A stretch of DNA of 64,000 nt from Prorocentrum cordatum (GCA_963575745.1 CAUYUJ010016055.1:105754-169753), one strand, 5' to 3'; shown: positions 50,401 to 63,668, numbered from the stretch's first letter. Numbers and translations: made by a program. The notes: generated by a model not told the origin, from the sequence alone.

Positions 50401-51830
50401 TCAAGTCGATGGTGCTGTGCACACTGGCGAGATGGGCAGCAGATGGTTGATCATTTCGAGAGGGTGCATGCGCTGGTTGGCACGTGGGGGTTGGCAAGGC
50501 CAGGGGACACGTGATGCAAGTGATGCTATCGCGTTCATGATTCGCACGGGTCGCCGCGCTCGAAGAGTTGAATTCGCCGCGGCGCTGATGAAGCTGCGGA
50601 TGTGGACGCTGCGCGGCCAGCGGCGCGACTCGCGAGAGCGCAGGGTGCCTGTGAGCCTCTGCCGCAGCAGGACAGGCCTCTCGGGCTTCGAGGCCCAGGC
50701 AGGACTCGGCAGGCGGTCGCACGAGATCAGCCAGGAGTCCACCCAGTGCGGGGGGCCAGGTGCTGTCCGAGAAGCCAGGGCCACACCTTGCTGCACGTTG
50801 GCTTCGGAGAGTTAGCCCTGAACATGCAGAGTAGTGCGTGCCGGTGTGTGCCGCAGGACTCGGCAGCCTCTGGCATCTTGTGTGGGGGCCCACTCGGTCG
50901 CTGGACGTGCTGTGGAGCTGCTGGTGCCACATGGCCGGGGGGGGGGGAGGGGGCGGCGTGGAGCTGGCGCGAAGTTCCGCGACGGCGGTGGTCGCGCCGA
51001 ATTGGAGATCAAGGGCGACGGCGGCGGCATCCTGGGTGCGTGGCTGCCAGGAGCGACGGGCAGCTCGCGCTCGAGCTCTCCAGCAGCAGGGCGCGTGCGC
51101 GGCGGACCACGAGGTGTGGTGGTCCGTGTCCCGTGTCCCGTGGCGAGGGGTGCTGGAGCGCGAGGGCGCGAACTCGGTGGCCCGTGCCCTCGTGGCTCCC
51201 TCGTGGCGCCCTCGTGTGTTGGGTGTGCTGGGATTCCACTCTGCCTCCCCTGGCCCGTGGCTTTCTCGTGGCCCCACATTGCTCATACGGTGGAGGCGTT
51301 GGTAAAGGAATGCGCCCAGGGGGCTTCAGACCCTGGGAGATTCCTGATCTGATGATGGCGGTAGTGTTCTCCATGGCCAATGAATCATTGGAGTTCTGCT
51401 GGCTTCCAGACCCTGGATTCCTTATCCCATGGTTCCTTATCCAATGCCCCCACCGTATTGGGCATGCGGTGGAGGCCAGGCTGCGATTCGGCGGTTCGTG
51501 GCCTAGGCTCGTTCGTCCATCCTTCGCGGCCCCCCTTGGTGTGCGGAGCGATCGTCGGGATGCGGCTCGGTGAGCCTGGGCCCAGGTGTCGGGTGGTGGC
51601 TGTTTGGGTCAGTGTCGTTGAAGAAACGGCAATCGCTTCACCAGAAGCAGCCTTCCGTTGGCAGAATCTTGGCCCCCCTTCTCACCCCACCATCGCTGCA
51701 CAGCTGACGGGCGAGCATGCATATCTTTGGGGACGGGGCGGAAGCTCCTGGGGAAGGGACGGTGCTGGCGGAGGACTGCTTTGGGTGCAAACTTTTCAGT
51801 GACGCCGATAGGAATGTTAATTGGGCGCCA
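50401..51830. other. No gene recognised
   Basis: About 1.4 kb of GC-rich sequence open in several frames. I cannot defend any exon. GATTCCTTATCCCATGGTTC, then CTTATCCAATG, near 51418 is a small local repeat. Confidence 0.35.
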
Positions 51831-51859
51831 TGTTCTGAACACTGCAGTGGCTGCCAGCC

Positions 51860-52070
51860 AGGGTCCAATTCGATCCGATCGATCCGGATTCGATATCGAT
51901 TCTGGCCAGCCCTACCCGATTCTATTCCAATATTCCAGGGTCCGATGCGGCCCGATGTTTGCATGGCGCTGTTCTGCATCGATCCCTTTAGATTTCGACT
52001 CCGTAACGACAAAGCACGATCCGACGCATATTCCGATTCGACCCGATTTTCCGATTCGATGCTGACTGAC
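51860..52070 (+). repeat. ATTCGAYCCGATT-type degenerate repeat
   Basis: CGATCCGGATTCGATATCGA, CCCGATTCTATTCC and CGATTCGACCCGATTTTCCG words over about 200 bp, with many small palindromes. Confidence 0.5.
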
Positions 52071-52575
52071 CTTGCCAGCGCGGCAGTGCGAAGGACGTTT
52101 TATGCCAATGCTGTCCTGGTGCATCCCGGCTGCATGCTCGCTTGCCGACGCCGAGGTCTTTTTTTGTGCCGTGTGACTCACAGTGGTAGCCGGCTGGCTG
52201 GGCGAGCCCCCTTTTTGAGGCTGAGGTCCCTTTCAATTTTGCATGGGACCTCGATCTGAAGCACAGCGCGAGGGTTCGGGTTCGCGCCCTTCTCGAGTGC
52301 GAGCGGGCTGTTTGCCATCGGATGTGTGCGGTTGCCCACGAGCGGGTGACGGCGCGCGCTTGCGGATGACTCTCGGGAGTCTCGCGGCACCGCGCGGGTG
52401 CACTTCATGCACCGCGCGGGTGCACCTCCCTCTGCTCCTCCTGCAGTGTGTGTGTGTGTGGGTGTGCGGGAGAGAGCGCGCACCCGAGAATGTCCGCAGG
52501 TGCGGGCGCACCGTTTGCTCGCGTCTGTGAGCGTGACCTCTGGGCCCGAGTGCTTGGCGGCGCAGAGGAGGTGGC
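52071..52575. other. No gene recognised
   Basis: Contains CACCGCGCGGGTGCACTTCA, then TGCACCGCGCGGGTGCACCT (two units near 52388-52427) and a short GT run (52446-52461). Confidence 0.4.
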
Positions 52576-52654
52576 TAATATGATGATGAAGGCGATGATG
52601 ACGATGCTGATGCTGATGCTGCTGCTGATGATGATAAACATGATGATGACGATG

Positions 52655-52685
<31 letters not shown>

Positions 52686-53121
52686 GGATGATGAAAACGA
52701 TTCTGATGATGACGCGGAGGAGGAGGAGTATGAGGAGGGGGAGGAGACAGAGGAGGAGGATAATGATGACGACGGCGACGAAGATGGTGATGATGCTGCT
52801 GCTGATGATGATAACGCTGATTATGATGACGATGATGATGATACTGATGATGATGCTGATGATGATGATGCTGATGTAGAAGACAAAGGTGACAGTGGTA
52901 ATGACGATGCTGATGCTGCTGAACATGATTCTGAGGATGATGATGGCGATGACGATGATGATTACGATGACGATGATGCTGATGATAATGATGCTGATGA
53001 TTCTGACGATGCTGGTGATTTTGATTACGCAGATGTTGTTGCTGATGCGGATGATGAGGGATATAATGCTATTGATGATGATGCTGATAATGATGCAGAT
53101 GCTGATGATGACGATGATGAC

Positions 53122-53164
<43 letters not shown>

Positions 53165-53710
53165 CAGATGATGATGATGTTGATGCTGATGAACACGATT
53201 ATGCTGATGATGATGCTGCTGCTGGTGATGATATTTTGGATGATGATGACCATGCTGATGATGCTGATGATGCTGATAGTGATGACGATGATGCTGCTGC
53301 TGATGATGATGCTGCTGATATTGATGCTGCTGATGATGAGGATGAGGATGATGACGATGCTGATGGCAATGATATTGATGCTGATGATGCTGATGCTGAT
53401 GCTGATGGTACTGGTGATGCTGATGCTTCTGCTGATGAGGATGATGATGGTGTTGATAATGTTGTTGTTGATGATGATGGTGATGTTCATGAGTATAGTG
53501 ATGATGCGGATGCTGATGCTGATGTTATCGATGCTGATGCTGATGATGATGCTGATGCTGCGGCTGATGATGGTGATGATGAGGAAGGTGATGCTGATAG
53601 TTATGATGATGCTGATGCTGACGATGATGCTGCTGCTGATGATAGTGGTGATGATGCTAATGCTATGGATGATGATGGCGATTCTGATCACGATAATGAT
53701 GATGATCCGT

Positions 53711-53754
<44 letters not shown>

Positions 53755-54053
53755 ACCGCTGTTGCTGCTGATGTTGATGCTGAGGTTGGTGATGCTGAGG
53801 ATGATGTTGTTGTTGATGTTGTTGATGTTGATACTGATGCTGCTGATGATGTGATGATGTTGATACTGGTGCTGCTGCTGATGACGTTGATGCTTATGAT
53901 GCTGATGCAGGCAATGCTGATGATGATGATGCTGATGCCGATGATGCCGACGCTTATGATTATGTTGATGCTGCTGATGATGACGATGACAATGATGATG
54001 AGGCTGTTGATGATTGCAGATGATGATGCTGATTATGATGATGCTGATGATGA

Positions 54054-54087
<34 letters not shown>

Positions 54088-54275
54088 TGTGATGATGATG
54101 CTGCTGCTGACGATGATGCTGATAATGGTGATGCTGATGCTGATGATGATAATGATGGTGATGATGCTGCTGCTGATGATGTTGCTGCTGCTGATGATGA
54201 TGATGCTGATGACGAGGATGACGACGACGATGCTGCTGCTGCTGCTACTGAGGATGATTATGCTGATGATGATGT

Positions 54276-54329
<54 letters not shown>

Positions 54330-55483
54330 CGACGAGGCTGATGATGATGCTGATGCCGATGATGACGATTCTGATGTTGTTGAGGGGGGGGGGGGGAGCA
54401 GGAGAGGAGGAGAAGAGGGGAGGAGGAGGAGAGGGGGATGAGGAGGAGGAGGAGGAGGAGGAGGAGGATGAGGAGGAGGAGGAGGAGGAGGAGGAGGAGG
54501 AGGATGAGGAAGAGGCGGGGGAGGAGGAAGAAGAGAGGATGATGTGATGATCCAGATGATGATGACGACGAGGAGGGAGAGGAGGCAGAGCAGGAGGAGA
54601 CCGAGGAGGAGGAGGAGGAGGTGAGGAGGAGGAGGAGGAGGACGAGGGCGACGCGGAGGAGGCAGGAGGAGGAGGAGGAGGAGGAGGAGGAGGAGGAGGA
54701 AGGGAGGAGGAGAAGGAGGAGGAGGAGGAGAAGGAGGAGGAGGATGATGATGATGAGGAGGATGAGGATGACGAGGCGGAGGAGGATGGTGATGGGGATG
54801 CCTTGCAGGGCAGTGCAGCGAGAGCCTCGTGCTGTACGAGAAGGCCGTAGTGCTCGCGGAGGGCCACATGGAGCCAGACAGCGTGCTTCTGGCCCCCCTG
54901 GGGTTAGGGCCAACGGGCGGAGATTTGGCGAGCAAGATGAGCTGGGAGGAGGAGGAGGAGGACGATGAGGAGGAGGAGAATGCGGAGGAGGAGCAGGAGG
55001 AGGAGGCGATGATGATGCTCCTGCTAGTGATGATGGTGTTCATGATGCTGCTGCTGATGATGATGATTATGCTGATGCCGCTGATGATAATGATTATGCT
55101 GCTGAAGCTGACGCTGCTGATGCTGATGCTGATGATGATGATGCTGATGGTGATATGAGTATGATGACTCTGATGTTGATGACGATGACGACGATGCTGA
55201 CGATACTGTTGCTGATGCTGATGATGATGCGGCTGCTGATGATTACGTTGCTGATGGTGATGAGGCCGATGATGATGATGATGATGATGACGAGGATGGT
55301 GATGATGATGCTGATGATGATGCTGCTGATGATGATGATGATGCTGGTGATGATTGGGTTGGTGCTCATTGTGATGATGCTGTCGGTGATGATGATTGTG
55401 GTTGTGATGATGATGCTAATGCTGATGCTGCTTCTGATGATGCTGACGATGATGATGATGATGATGATGATGCTGATGATGAC

Positions 55484-55544
<61 letters not shown>

Positions 55545-55552
55545 ATGATGAC

Positions 55553-55595
<43 letters not shown>

Positions 55596-55620
55596 CTGCT
55601 GATAATGATGATGAGGAGGA
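52576..55620 (+). repeat. GAT/GCT triplet field, about 3 kb
   Basis: GAT is the main unit, mixed with GCT, GAC, GGT and GTT and with blocks of GGA (54385-54990). Phase is kept for long distances, so one frame reads Asp/Ala, another Met/Leu, and the reverse strand His/Gln, Ser or Ile. ORFs of up to 820 codons on the minus strand and 401 on the plus strand follow from the lack of stop triplets. No domain, no plausible start context. Confidence 0.95.
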
Positions 55621-55800
55621 AGAAGAGGAGGAGGAGAAGGAGGAGGAGGAGGAGGAGCAGGCGAAGGAGGCACGATGAGGGATGAGGAGGGACGATCGGA
55701 GGAGGAGGAGCAGGCGGAGGTGGAGGAGGAGGAGGAGGAGGAGGAGGGGGAGGAGGAGGTGGAGGAGGAGGAGGAGAACGAGGGCGGCTGCAGGAGGAGG
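55621..55800 (+). repeat. GGA-rich array
   Basis: Directly continues the GAT field. Confidence 0.9.
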
Positions 55801-55811
55801 GGGATGAGGAT

Positions 55812-55820
55812 AATGCTGCT

Positions 55821-55899
<79 letters not shown>

Positions 55900-56005
55900 C
55901 TGATGCTGATGCTGATGCTGATGCTGATGCTGATGCTGATGAGGATGAGGAGGAGGAGGAGGAGGAGGAGGAGGAGGAGGAGGAGGAGGAGGAGGGGGAG
56001 AAGGA
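55812..56005 (+). repeat. (GCT)n, (GAT)n, (GCTGAT)n and (GGA)n in series
   Basis: CTG at 55815-55834, GAT at 55835-55898, GCTGAT hexamers at 55898-55940, then GGA to about 55993: a clean series of related triplets. Confidence 0.95.
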
Positions 56006-56620
56006 GTTTGAGAAGGACGAACCTTATGAGACGTGAACCACGGCGCCCGTGCCGACTCAGATGATGCTGACGACGATGGCCTCTCGTAGAATTGGCGGCA
56101 TCAGTGGGCAATCCTATTACATTCTGGCAGGCGCCAGGCACGTATCAGTATCCGGATCTACCATTTCGTTTTGCTCGCTCTCCTCCTCGCTCTCCTTCTC
56201 TTTGTCCTCCTTCTCCCACTCCCTCCTCTGCCCGCTCCGTCTCGCACATGCTGCGCGCCCTTTCTACTCTCTTCAAGGGGAGTCCGAGGTTCACACAGGG
56301 CATCAGTAACTATAGATCAGGCGGAAAACGTTGGTCTTGTACAGTGGGGCAGGCGACTTCACACGCCACGACAACGAATGCACCCGAGGGGAACGCGCCG
56401 CTACGACGCCACGATGCCGCAGGTGTCGCCTTTGACATCCAGAGGTGATGGAAGGCGCAGGACTCGTGCGTTAAGCTCCCTTGGCGTAGGAGGTCAGCCG
56501 AGGTGGCGGTCTCATGCTTCGGTTTTCGGAAGCTTTGGTTCTTGATTTTCTGTTGCTTTTTTGTGCAGCTTGTTGTGTCCTGCCTCCAGCGGCCTTTGGC
56601 TCATCTCACTACCACGTCTG
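56006..56620. other. No gene recognised
   Basis: Less repetitive, but no exon can be supported. Confidence 0.35.
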
Positions 56621-56629
56621 GGTCACAAG

Positions 56630-57060
56630 CAGGAGGCCTCTTAGGGGCCTCTTGGGATCTCTTGGGTGGCCTTTCGGGAGCATCTTGGGGGCACCTTGGG
56701 GGCCTCTTGGGGGCTCCTTGGGGGCCTCCTGGAGGTCTCTTGGGGCACATTGGGGCGGTCTTGGGGGCTTATGTGGGCCTCTTGGGGGCCTCTTGGCGGT
56801 TTCGGGGGCCACCGTGGGGAAAGGATTTGACATGTGAGTCCGAGTTCCCCCTCTTGGCCCCTCTGGGGGCCATCGGCTCGGGGGGGGAGGGAGGGGCGTC
56901 TTACGCACTCTTGAGGGCCTCAGGCGGCTGTCTTGGGGCGATTCTGTGTGCCTCTTGGGCCGTCTTGGGCCCTCTCAGCTCCCAATACCGAATGCCCAGA
57001 ATGCCTAAATCACACATCGACATAAGGTTTGTCTCCTGAGATGGCCTCTTGGGCCGGCTT
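56630..57060 (+). repeat. TCTTGGGGCC-type degenerate tandem block
   Basis: Units CTTGGGGGCCTCTTGGGGGC and relatives, interrupted near 56820-56890 by TGACATGTGAGTCCGAGTTC, then CCCCTCTTGG. A similar break (GACATGTGAATCGAATTCCC, then CCTCTTGG) lies in the block at 42700. Confidence 0.65.
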
Positions 57061-57585
57061 CGGGACCTCCAAGACGACTAAACATGCGCCCATTAGTGAT
57101 CCAGTACGAGCCCTGATACCTCTCGGGCCATGTTGGAAGGAAGTAGGGCCTCCGACGAAGGGCACGTCACGCAGGGAACCCCGAGTTCTGCGACTGGTCC
57201 CGTGAGTTGGGCCTCGGAGCTTTACAACTTCTGATGCAGAGGACCCAAAGGGGCCTTAGGATACTCCACGCAGTGCCTTCGGCACGGTGGTGGATGAACT
57301 GTCCTGGCCGCACGCGTCAAGTTCTATGTATGAAGATGTTTGGGGCTCATGCCACTCGAAGACTTCGACGCAGGGATCCACATATGTGCGTTTTATTTTA
57401 TGACACTCTCCTGTGTGAGTGCATGAGCGTGAGCAAATCTAAGCCCGAGTAAGACTGTGTATGCGCAAGCCCGAGTGTGAGCGCTCCTCTGTGCTTCTCT
57501 CTGCAGCCGTATGCTGCCTTGTTTGTGCCTCCGTATGTTACCCCCTGGCGTCTCCACAATCATTGAATGATATTTGGAAAATCGG
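57061..57585. other. No gene recognised
   Basis: Nothing supported. Confidence 0.35.
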
Positions 57586-57690
57586 TGATGTTGCCCCGCT
57601 GGGGGCTTCCTGGAGCTCCTCTTGGATCCTTTTTGGGGTGTGTTGGGGACATTGAGCCGTCTTGGAGGCATATTGGGCCCCCAGTGTATA
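57586..57690 (+). repeat. Short TCTTGGGGCC-type block
   Basis: CTGGGGGCTTCCTGGAGCTC, CTTTTTGGGGTGTG and CTTGGAGGCATATTGGGCCC units. Confidence 0.45.
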
Positions 57691-57907
57691 ACACATTTTG
57701 GCGTGCGCGTGCGTGTGTCTCTCGATTTGCCTCGGGCGCCGCTGTCGTCTTGCCCCTCGTCGTCCTTCCTGGTTTCCCCCCGGTGCCCCCTGCTTGGCCC
57801 TGTATTCCGCGCACGCTGCCGTGCTTCTCCGCCTGGTCGGCTGGCGCTGCTGCCCTTCCGCTGCGCCTCGCCTGCCTGCTGCCTCGGCCTGTCACCGTCG
57901 CACCGCT

Positions 57908-58168
57908 TCTCCCCGCCTGTCGCCTTCCTCCCCCTTACCCCCCCCCCCTCCTTCCTCCCTTCCCCCATCTCACTTCGCGACTGCCCCCCCCCCCCCGCGC
58001 GAGTGTTGCCGTCGATCCCCCCTGCGGGCGTATTCAGCTTCTCCCTGCCTGTCGTCTTTCTCCCCTTATCCCCCCCCCTCCTTCCTCCCTTCCCCCCTCT
58101 CACTTCGCGACTGCCCTCCTCCCCCCCGCGAGTGTTGCCGTCGATCCCCCCCTGCGGGCGTATTCAGC
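57908..58168 (+). repeat. Tandem duplication of about 130 bp
   Basis: TCTCCC.GCCTGTCG to CCTGCGGGCGTATTCAGC occurs twice (57908-58037 and 58038-58168). The copies differ mainly in the length of C-runs. Confidence 0.85.
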
Positions 58169-58480
58169 TCCTCCGCGCCGCGCGAGCTGGCCCGGCCCGC
58201 GCCCTTCCGCTCCGACTGCCGCCCTGCGCGCGCGCCGCGCCGAAGCTGTGCGCGCGCGCGGCCACGTGCTGTGTCGTGGGGTCCCTGTCTTCGCCTACTT
58301 CCTTTTCAATGCCTTGCACCCTCTCGTGTCAGCGTCAGCGCCTGTGATCCCGCCAGACGCGCAATCCAGCGTGCTCAGGGCGGTACGCTTTCAGGTTGCC
58401 CGCCCAACGTGCGGTGGCCTGTGCACGTGATGTGGATGAACCCCAGGCAGGACAAGCGACCACGATCTTTCGTGGTAAAC
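58169..58480. other. No gene recognised
   Basis: GC-rich sequence, nothing supported. Confidence 0.35.
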
Positions 58481-58590
58481 AAGGGAGGAGGAGGAGGAGG
58501 AGGAGGAGGAGGAGGAGGAGGAGGAGGAGGAGGGGGAGGAGGAGGAGGAGGAGGAGGAGGAGGAGGAGGAGGAGGAGGAGGAGGAGGGGA
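58481..58590 (+). repeat. (GGA)n array
   Basis: Nearly pure GGA, followed by CAGGCAGGAAA units to about 58650. Confidence 0.95.
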
Positions 58591-58779
58591 AGCAGGCAGG
58601 AAACAGGCAGGAAACAGGAAGGACAGGCAGGAAACAGGCAGGACAGCACCTCAGTGCGGGGGTCGTCCAGGGGGAAGGCGAGCGCAGATTTCACCATGCC
58701 GGCACGAGGCGCGGACAATTGCGAGAGCAGTGCCGTGGTTCCCCTTCCATCGCTCGCCGTGCCCTCTTTGCTCCCGTCC

Positions 58780-59055
58780 ATCCCTCGCCCACCCCTGCTC
58801 CCCTCCCTCCTCCCCTCGATTCCCCCCCTTCCTCCCCTCGATTCCCCCCCCCTCCCTCGCTCCCCCCTTCTCCCTCCCGCTCCCCCACTCCCTCGTTGCC
58901 TCCCTCCTTCTCTCCCTTTTTCGCTCCCTCCCTCTCCCCCCCTCATTTGCCACCTCTGGCCTTCTCCTGCGCACCGTTTCCCTCAGGCTCCGCCGCCGCC
59001 CAGTTTTTCGTTTCTGCTTCTTCTTCTTCTTCTTCTTCTTCTTCTCCTTTAAGTG
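58780..59055 (+). repeat. Pyrimidine-rich tract with (TTC)n
   Basis: CCTCC/CCCTC-rich to 58935, and a (TTC)n run at about 59015-59045. Confidence 0.75.
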
Positions 59056-59368
59056 TGTCACCACCCACAATCGTATGCGACATTTGGTGCTGCTGTTTTT
59101 TTATGCCCCAGCTTTGAAACAATGTTTTGATCCGCGGGTCGAGAGCGCACCTCTTCCTTGTCGAAGCTAAGCGGGCCGCGCGAAGCTTGCCCAGCTTTGA
59201 AACACGCTGGGACGTCCTGCTGCAACTCATCCTGGCACCATGCACGGTGGTACATATTCTTGTGGCTTTGCTTCGGCACGCCCCAGAGTGTCCCGCCTCG
59301 GCACGCACCACAGCAGCGTGTTCAACATAATAGGGTCCAAACCGATGGAATGGCATGATCGATTCTCC
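59056..59368. other. No gene recognised
   Basis: Nothing supported. Confidence 0.35.
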
Positions 59369-60160
59369 TCTCCCTCCTCCTCCTCCTCCTCCTCCTCCTC
59401 CTCCTCCTCTTCCTCCTCCTCCTCCTCCTCCTCCCGCGTCCCCTACCGTCCCGCCTCCCCACCCCTCCCACCTTCCCCAAAGAAGTTTGAGAACCTTCCG
59501 AAATCCTCCCAACGCCCGTGGAATCCGCTGGCGGGAGCCTTCATCCCCCTTCTCTGCTCATTCTTTCTCTCCTCCTTCAAGTAACCCTTCTCCTCCTCCT
59601 CCCCCTCCTCCTCCTCATCGTTGTCCTTCTGCCCCGATCCTCCTGCTCATGCAAAAGCCTTCCTCCCATCGACCCGCCGGGCTATTTTTCGTGAGCGGCC
59701 CCGCAAAGATTTCCAGGCGAGTCCGCCAGCCGTGGCGACCCCCCCTTTCGAGGCCTCAAAGTACCGAAACGTACATGAAGCGCATCCCCTTCCTCCTCAC
59801 GCTCGTCCTCCCCCTCCTCCTCCTCCTCCTCCTCCTCCTCCTCTTCCTTGTCTTCTTCCTCCTCCTCTCCCTCCTCCCTCCTCGTCTCCCCCCCTTCCTC
59901 CTCCTCCTCCTCCGCCTCCTCCTCCTCAGCCTATGTGCTTTACTCTGATAGCGTGCCAGCCTCTTGCGCAATCCAATCGACAGTAGCTAGCTGGCACGAC
60001 TCGTTCTCCCGTGGGTGCGTGGACTCGTCTTCTTCTTCCCCTTCCCTCCTCTTCTTCTTCTGCTTGTTCTTAGTATTCTTACTCATCCTCTTCCTCTTCC
60101 TTTTCCTTTTCTTCCTCCTCCTCTCCCCCCTTGTCCCTTCTCCTCCCCCTCGGTGATCGC
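59369..60160 (+). repeat. Series of TCC and TTCC arrays
   Basis: TCC at 59370-59435, 59590-59616, 59808-59935 and 60030-60150, separated by unassigned sequence. Confidence 0.8.
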
Positions 60161-60294
60161 TCTGCCTTCTTCTTCTGCTGCTGCCGACCCTCCTCCCTCC
60201 TCGCCGCGCCCAGGCGAAACTGCGGGAGTCGCATCGCAACGCCACGCACACAGGAGTCCTGGCGCCCCCTGCTGGGCCGTGGCCTTTCGCGGCG

Positions 60295-60590
<296 letters not shown>

Positions 60591-61040
60591 GGGTTGCTTG
60601 AGAACAAGGAGGGGAGAGGAGTGATGGGGGGTTTACGGACGAGTAGGACAGGATGGGGAAGGATGGGGGAATGGGAGTGGGAGGGAAGGAGCCACCACCT
60701 TGCCAATTAGCAGCACTGACGGCTCACCCGATCCCCACCCTGAGTGAGGGAGAGGAGGCAGATGGAGGAAGTGAAGCCACTCTGGCTCTCAGGGTTGGGC
60801 TGGTGTCGTGGACTTCGCCTGGAACCTTGGTGCTGGACGAGTGCTCCCACCCGGAATGCCAGTTGCCAAACCCTCGCAATTAGCAATCGCAGCTCCTGCT
60901 CATCGATTGCCTTGGGCTCTTGCTCGACAGCCAGTGTGAAAAGGGGGGATTCACGGGTGCATGCCTGGCGCTCACTCCCCCAATCCTTCCAGGGACCCTG
61001 CAGCTACCTGTCGCCATGCATGCAGAGAGGGGAGGAGGAC
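60591..61040. other. No gene recognised
   Basis: Nothing supported. Confidence 0.35.
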
Positions 61041-61892
61041 ACTGCGGATGCTGATGATGATGATGCTGATGATGATGATGATGATGATGATTATCATGAT
61101 CATGATGATGATGATGACGATGCTGATGGTAATGATGATGCTGATGATGATGGTAATGATGATGATAACGATGCAGCTGCTGATGCTAAGTCTGCTGCTG
61201 ATGATGACGATGATGATGATGATTGTGATGATGGTGATGAGGAGGAGGAGGATGAGGTTGAAGGAGTGAAGGAGGACGTGAACCGAGAGGAGCGACTGAC
61301 TACTACCCTGACCCCTATGGCTGATTCTGAGAGTAGCCCGACGGTAATGATGATGCTGCTGCTGATGATGATGATGACGAGTATGCTGCTGCTGCTGATG
61401 ATGATGCTGATGATGATTACGATTACGATAACGACGCCGATGATGATAATCATGCTGACGATGCTGATGATGATGGTGATTCTAATGAGGATGATGCTGA
61501 TGATCATGATGCTGATGCGGATGATGATGCTGATAATGCTGATGATGATACTGATGATGATCTTGCTGTTGCTCATCATGATGGTAATGCGTGCTGTGGT
61601 GTTGATGTTGATTCGTATGTTGATGTCGATGTTGATGTGTATGCTAACGTTTCTGCTGATGATGTCGATCATGCTGACGCTCGTGCCTCCGATTCTGATT
61701 ATGATGATGACGATGGTGATGACGTGGATGATGATGGTGATTCTGATGATGATGACGATGCAGAGGATGACGACGATGCTGATGCTGATGCTGATGATTA
61801 TCATGATAATGATGATGAGATGCTGGTGATGATGGTGTTTGTGATAATGATGCTTATTATGATGATGGTGATGGTGATGGTGATGGTGATGG

Positions 61893-61951
<59 letters not shown>

Positions 61952-62135
61952 GTGATGGTGATGATGGTGATGATGACGCCGAGGAAGATGATGACGATGC
62001 TGATGATGTTGGCAGTGGTGGTGGTGCTGCTGATGCTGATGCCGATGGTGGTGACGGTAGTGTTGTTGTTGTCGAAGTCGTCGCCGTCGTCGTTGTTGTT
62101 TTTTGCAGTTGTTGTTGTTGTTGTTGCTGCTGAAT
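61041..62135 (+). repeat. GAT/GCT triplet field ending in (GTT)n
   Basis: Same type as 52576-55620. A short non-repetitive island lies at 61265-61345. GTT units close the field at 62060-62135. Confidence 0.95.
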
Positions 62136-62850
62136 TCTCCTTCCTGAAGAATCAGTATTGTTGACCCCCCCCTGCCCGGTACACATGGTATTTGTTCAAC
62201 TGAAGTGCCCATTCCAGGGCTCGCACCCTGTTTTTTTATCGTGGGAAGTCTTGAGCGTCAAACTGCGCCCCTGGCCTCCGAGTTACAACAACAACGGCTC
62301 CCGCCTGATATATCCTCACAATTTATTCCAAAATAGCGCTCTTGCGCTGGATTACCTCATACTGTATACAGAAATCGCGCTCTCGCGTGGGACTTCCTCC
62401 AAATTTGTTCAAACGCCGCGCCGACACTCAGGAATCACGCTCTCGCTGTGGATTTCCTCACGATTTATTTGGGAATTGCGCTGTCGCTCCGCGCGATTCA
62501 TGCAGGACGCACGCTTCAGCAACCCGTCTGCTCGACCTGCCGCCTGGGCCCGCCTTCCCGATCCGCGTGTCAGGGTCTACCCGCCCGATCTGCCCGTCTG
62601 GTTCTGCCACGTGTATTCTGCTCCTAGCCTCCCTCCTGCTATTCTCTCTCGTGCTCCATCCTGCTCCCACCCCCCTTGTCCCTTCCTTTCATCTGTTCTC
62701 TGTTCCCCTGCCTCAGGGGCTGCACGAAATACACGTTGCAGGTAAGCAAGATGTGCCCCGAAGGGAGTACAATCGAAGACGAAGAGGGCGGGTATCGAGG
62801 GTTGGGGATATACGTGTTGAGTGGCACGCGATCGTATAAGAACGAACAGT
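62136..62850. other. No gene; tandem AATCGCGCTCTCGC-type units
   Basis: Between 62330 and 62500, AAATAGCGCTCTTGCGCTGG, AAATCGCGCTCTCGCGTGGG and GAATCACGCTCTCGCTGTGG each precede a TTCCTC segment, a degraded tandem repeat of about 50-75 bp. No exon supported. Confidence 0.4.
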
Positions 62851-62859
62851 CTTAAACTG

Positions 62860-63320
62860 ATTGTAGTAGTAGCAGTAGTAGTAGTAGTAGTTGCTGCTGT
62901 TGTTGTTCCCTCTGTTGCTGTTGCTGTTGCTGTTAATATTGTTGTTGTTGCTGTTGTTGTTGACGTTGTGTTTTTTTTGTTACTGTTGTTCTAGTTGTTG
63001 TTGTGGTTGTTGGTGCGGTTGTTGCTGTTTTGGTCACGATAATTCTTGCCGTTGTTGCTGTCATTCATTATGAGGTTGTTACTATTATCGTTTTTTTGTG
63101 TTGGTGTTGCTGCTGCTGCTGCCATTACTGATGCTGTTACTGTTGCTGTTGCTGTTGCTGCTGTCAGTGTTGTTAATGTTGTTGTTGATGATGATGCTGT
63201 TGTTGTTGTGGTTGTTGTTGGTGTTGTTTGTTGTTCTTGTTGTTGTTGCTGCTGCTGTGGTTGTGGTTGTGGTTGTTGTTGTAGTTGCTGTTTTGTTTTT
63301 TGTTGTTGTTGTTGCTTCTA
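62860..63320 (+). repeat. (TGT/TGC)n field
   Basis: GTA units (62862-62892), then TGT/TGC/TTG triplets. Confidence 0.95.
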
Positions 63321-63339
63321 GTGGTTATGGTGGTATGAG

Positions 63340-63668
63340 GAGGATAAGGAGGATGAGGGAGAAGGAGGAGGAGGAGGAGGAGCAGAAAGGATGCAGGAGG
63401 GAAGGAGGGAGGAGGGGGACGGGTGGAATTTTGGGGAGGAGCTAAGACAAATAATGACACGGAGAGGAGGAGGAAGGAGGAGGAGGAGGAGGATGGAGGA
63501 GGAGGAGGAGGAGGAGGAGCAGGGAGGAGGAGGGAGGAGGAGGGAAGAGGTGGGAGGAGGAGGAGGAGGAGGAGGAGGAGGGAGGAGGAGGAGGAGGAGG
63601 AGGAGGAGGCGGAGGCGGAGGTGGAGGAGGAGGAGGAGGAGGAGGAGGAGGAGGAGGGAGGAGGGGTG
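63340..63668 (+). repeat. (GGA)n-rich array
   Basis: GGA with GAG and GCA interruptions over about 330 bp. Confidence 0.95.

Noticed and set aside
52405-54867. An 820-codon minus-strand ORF and a 401-codon Asp/Ala-rich plus-strand ORF in the GAT field
   Set aside because: Both follow from stop-free GAT/GCT triplets; composition is monotonous, frames on both strands are open together, and no domain is visible.
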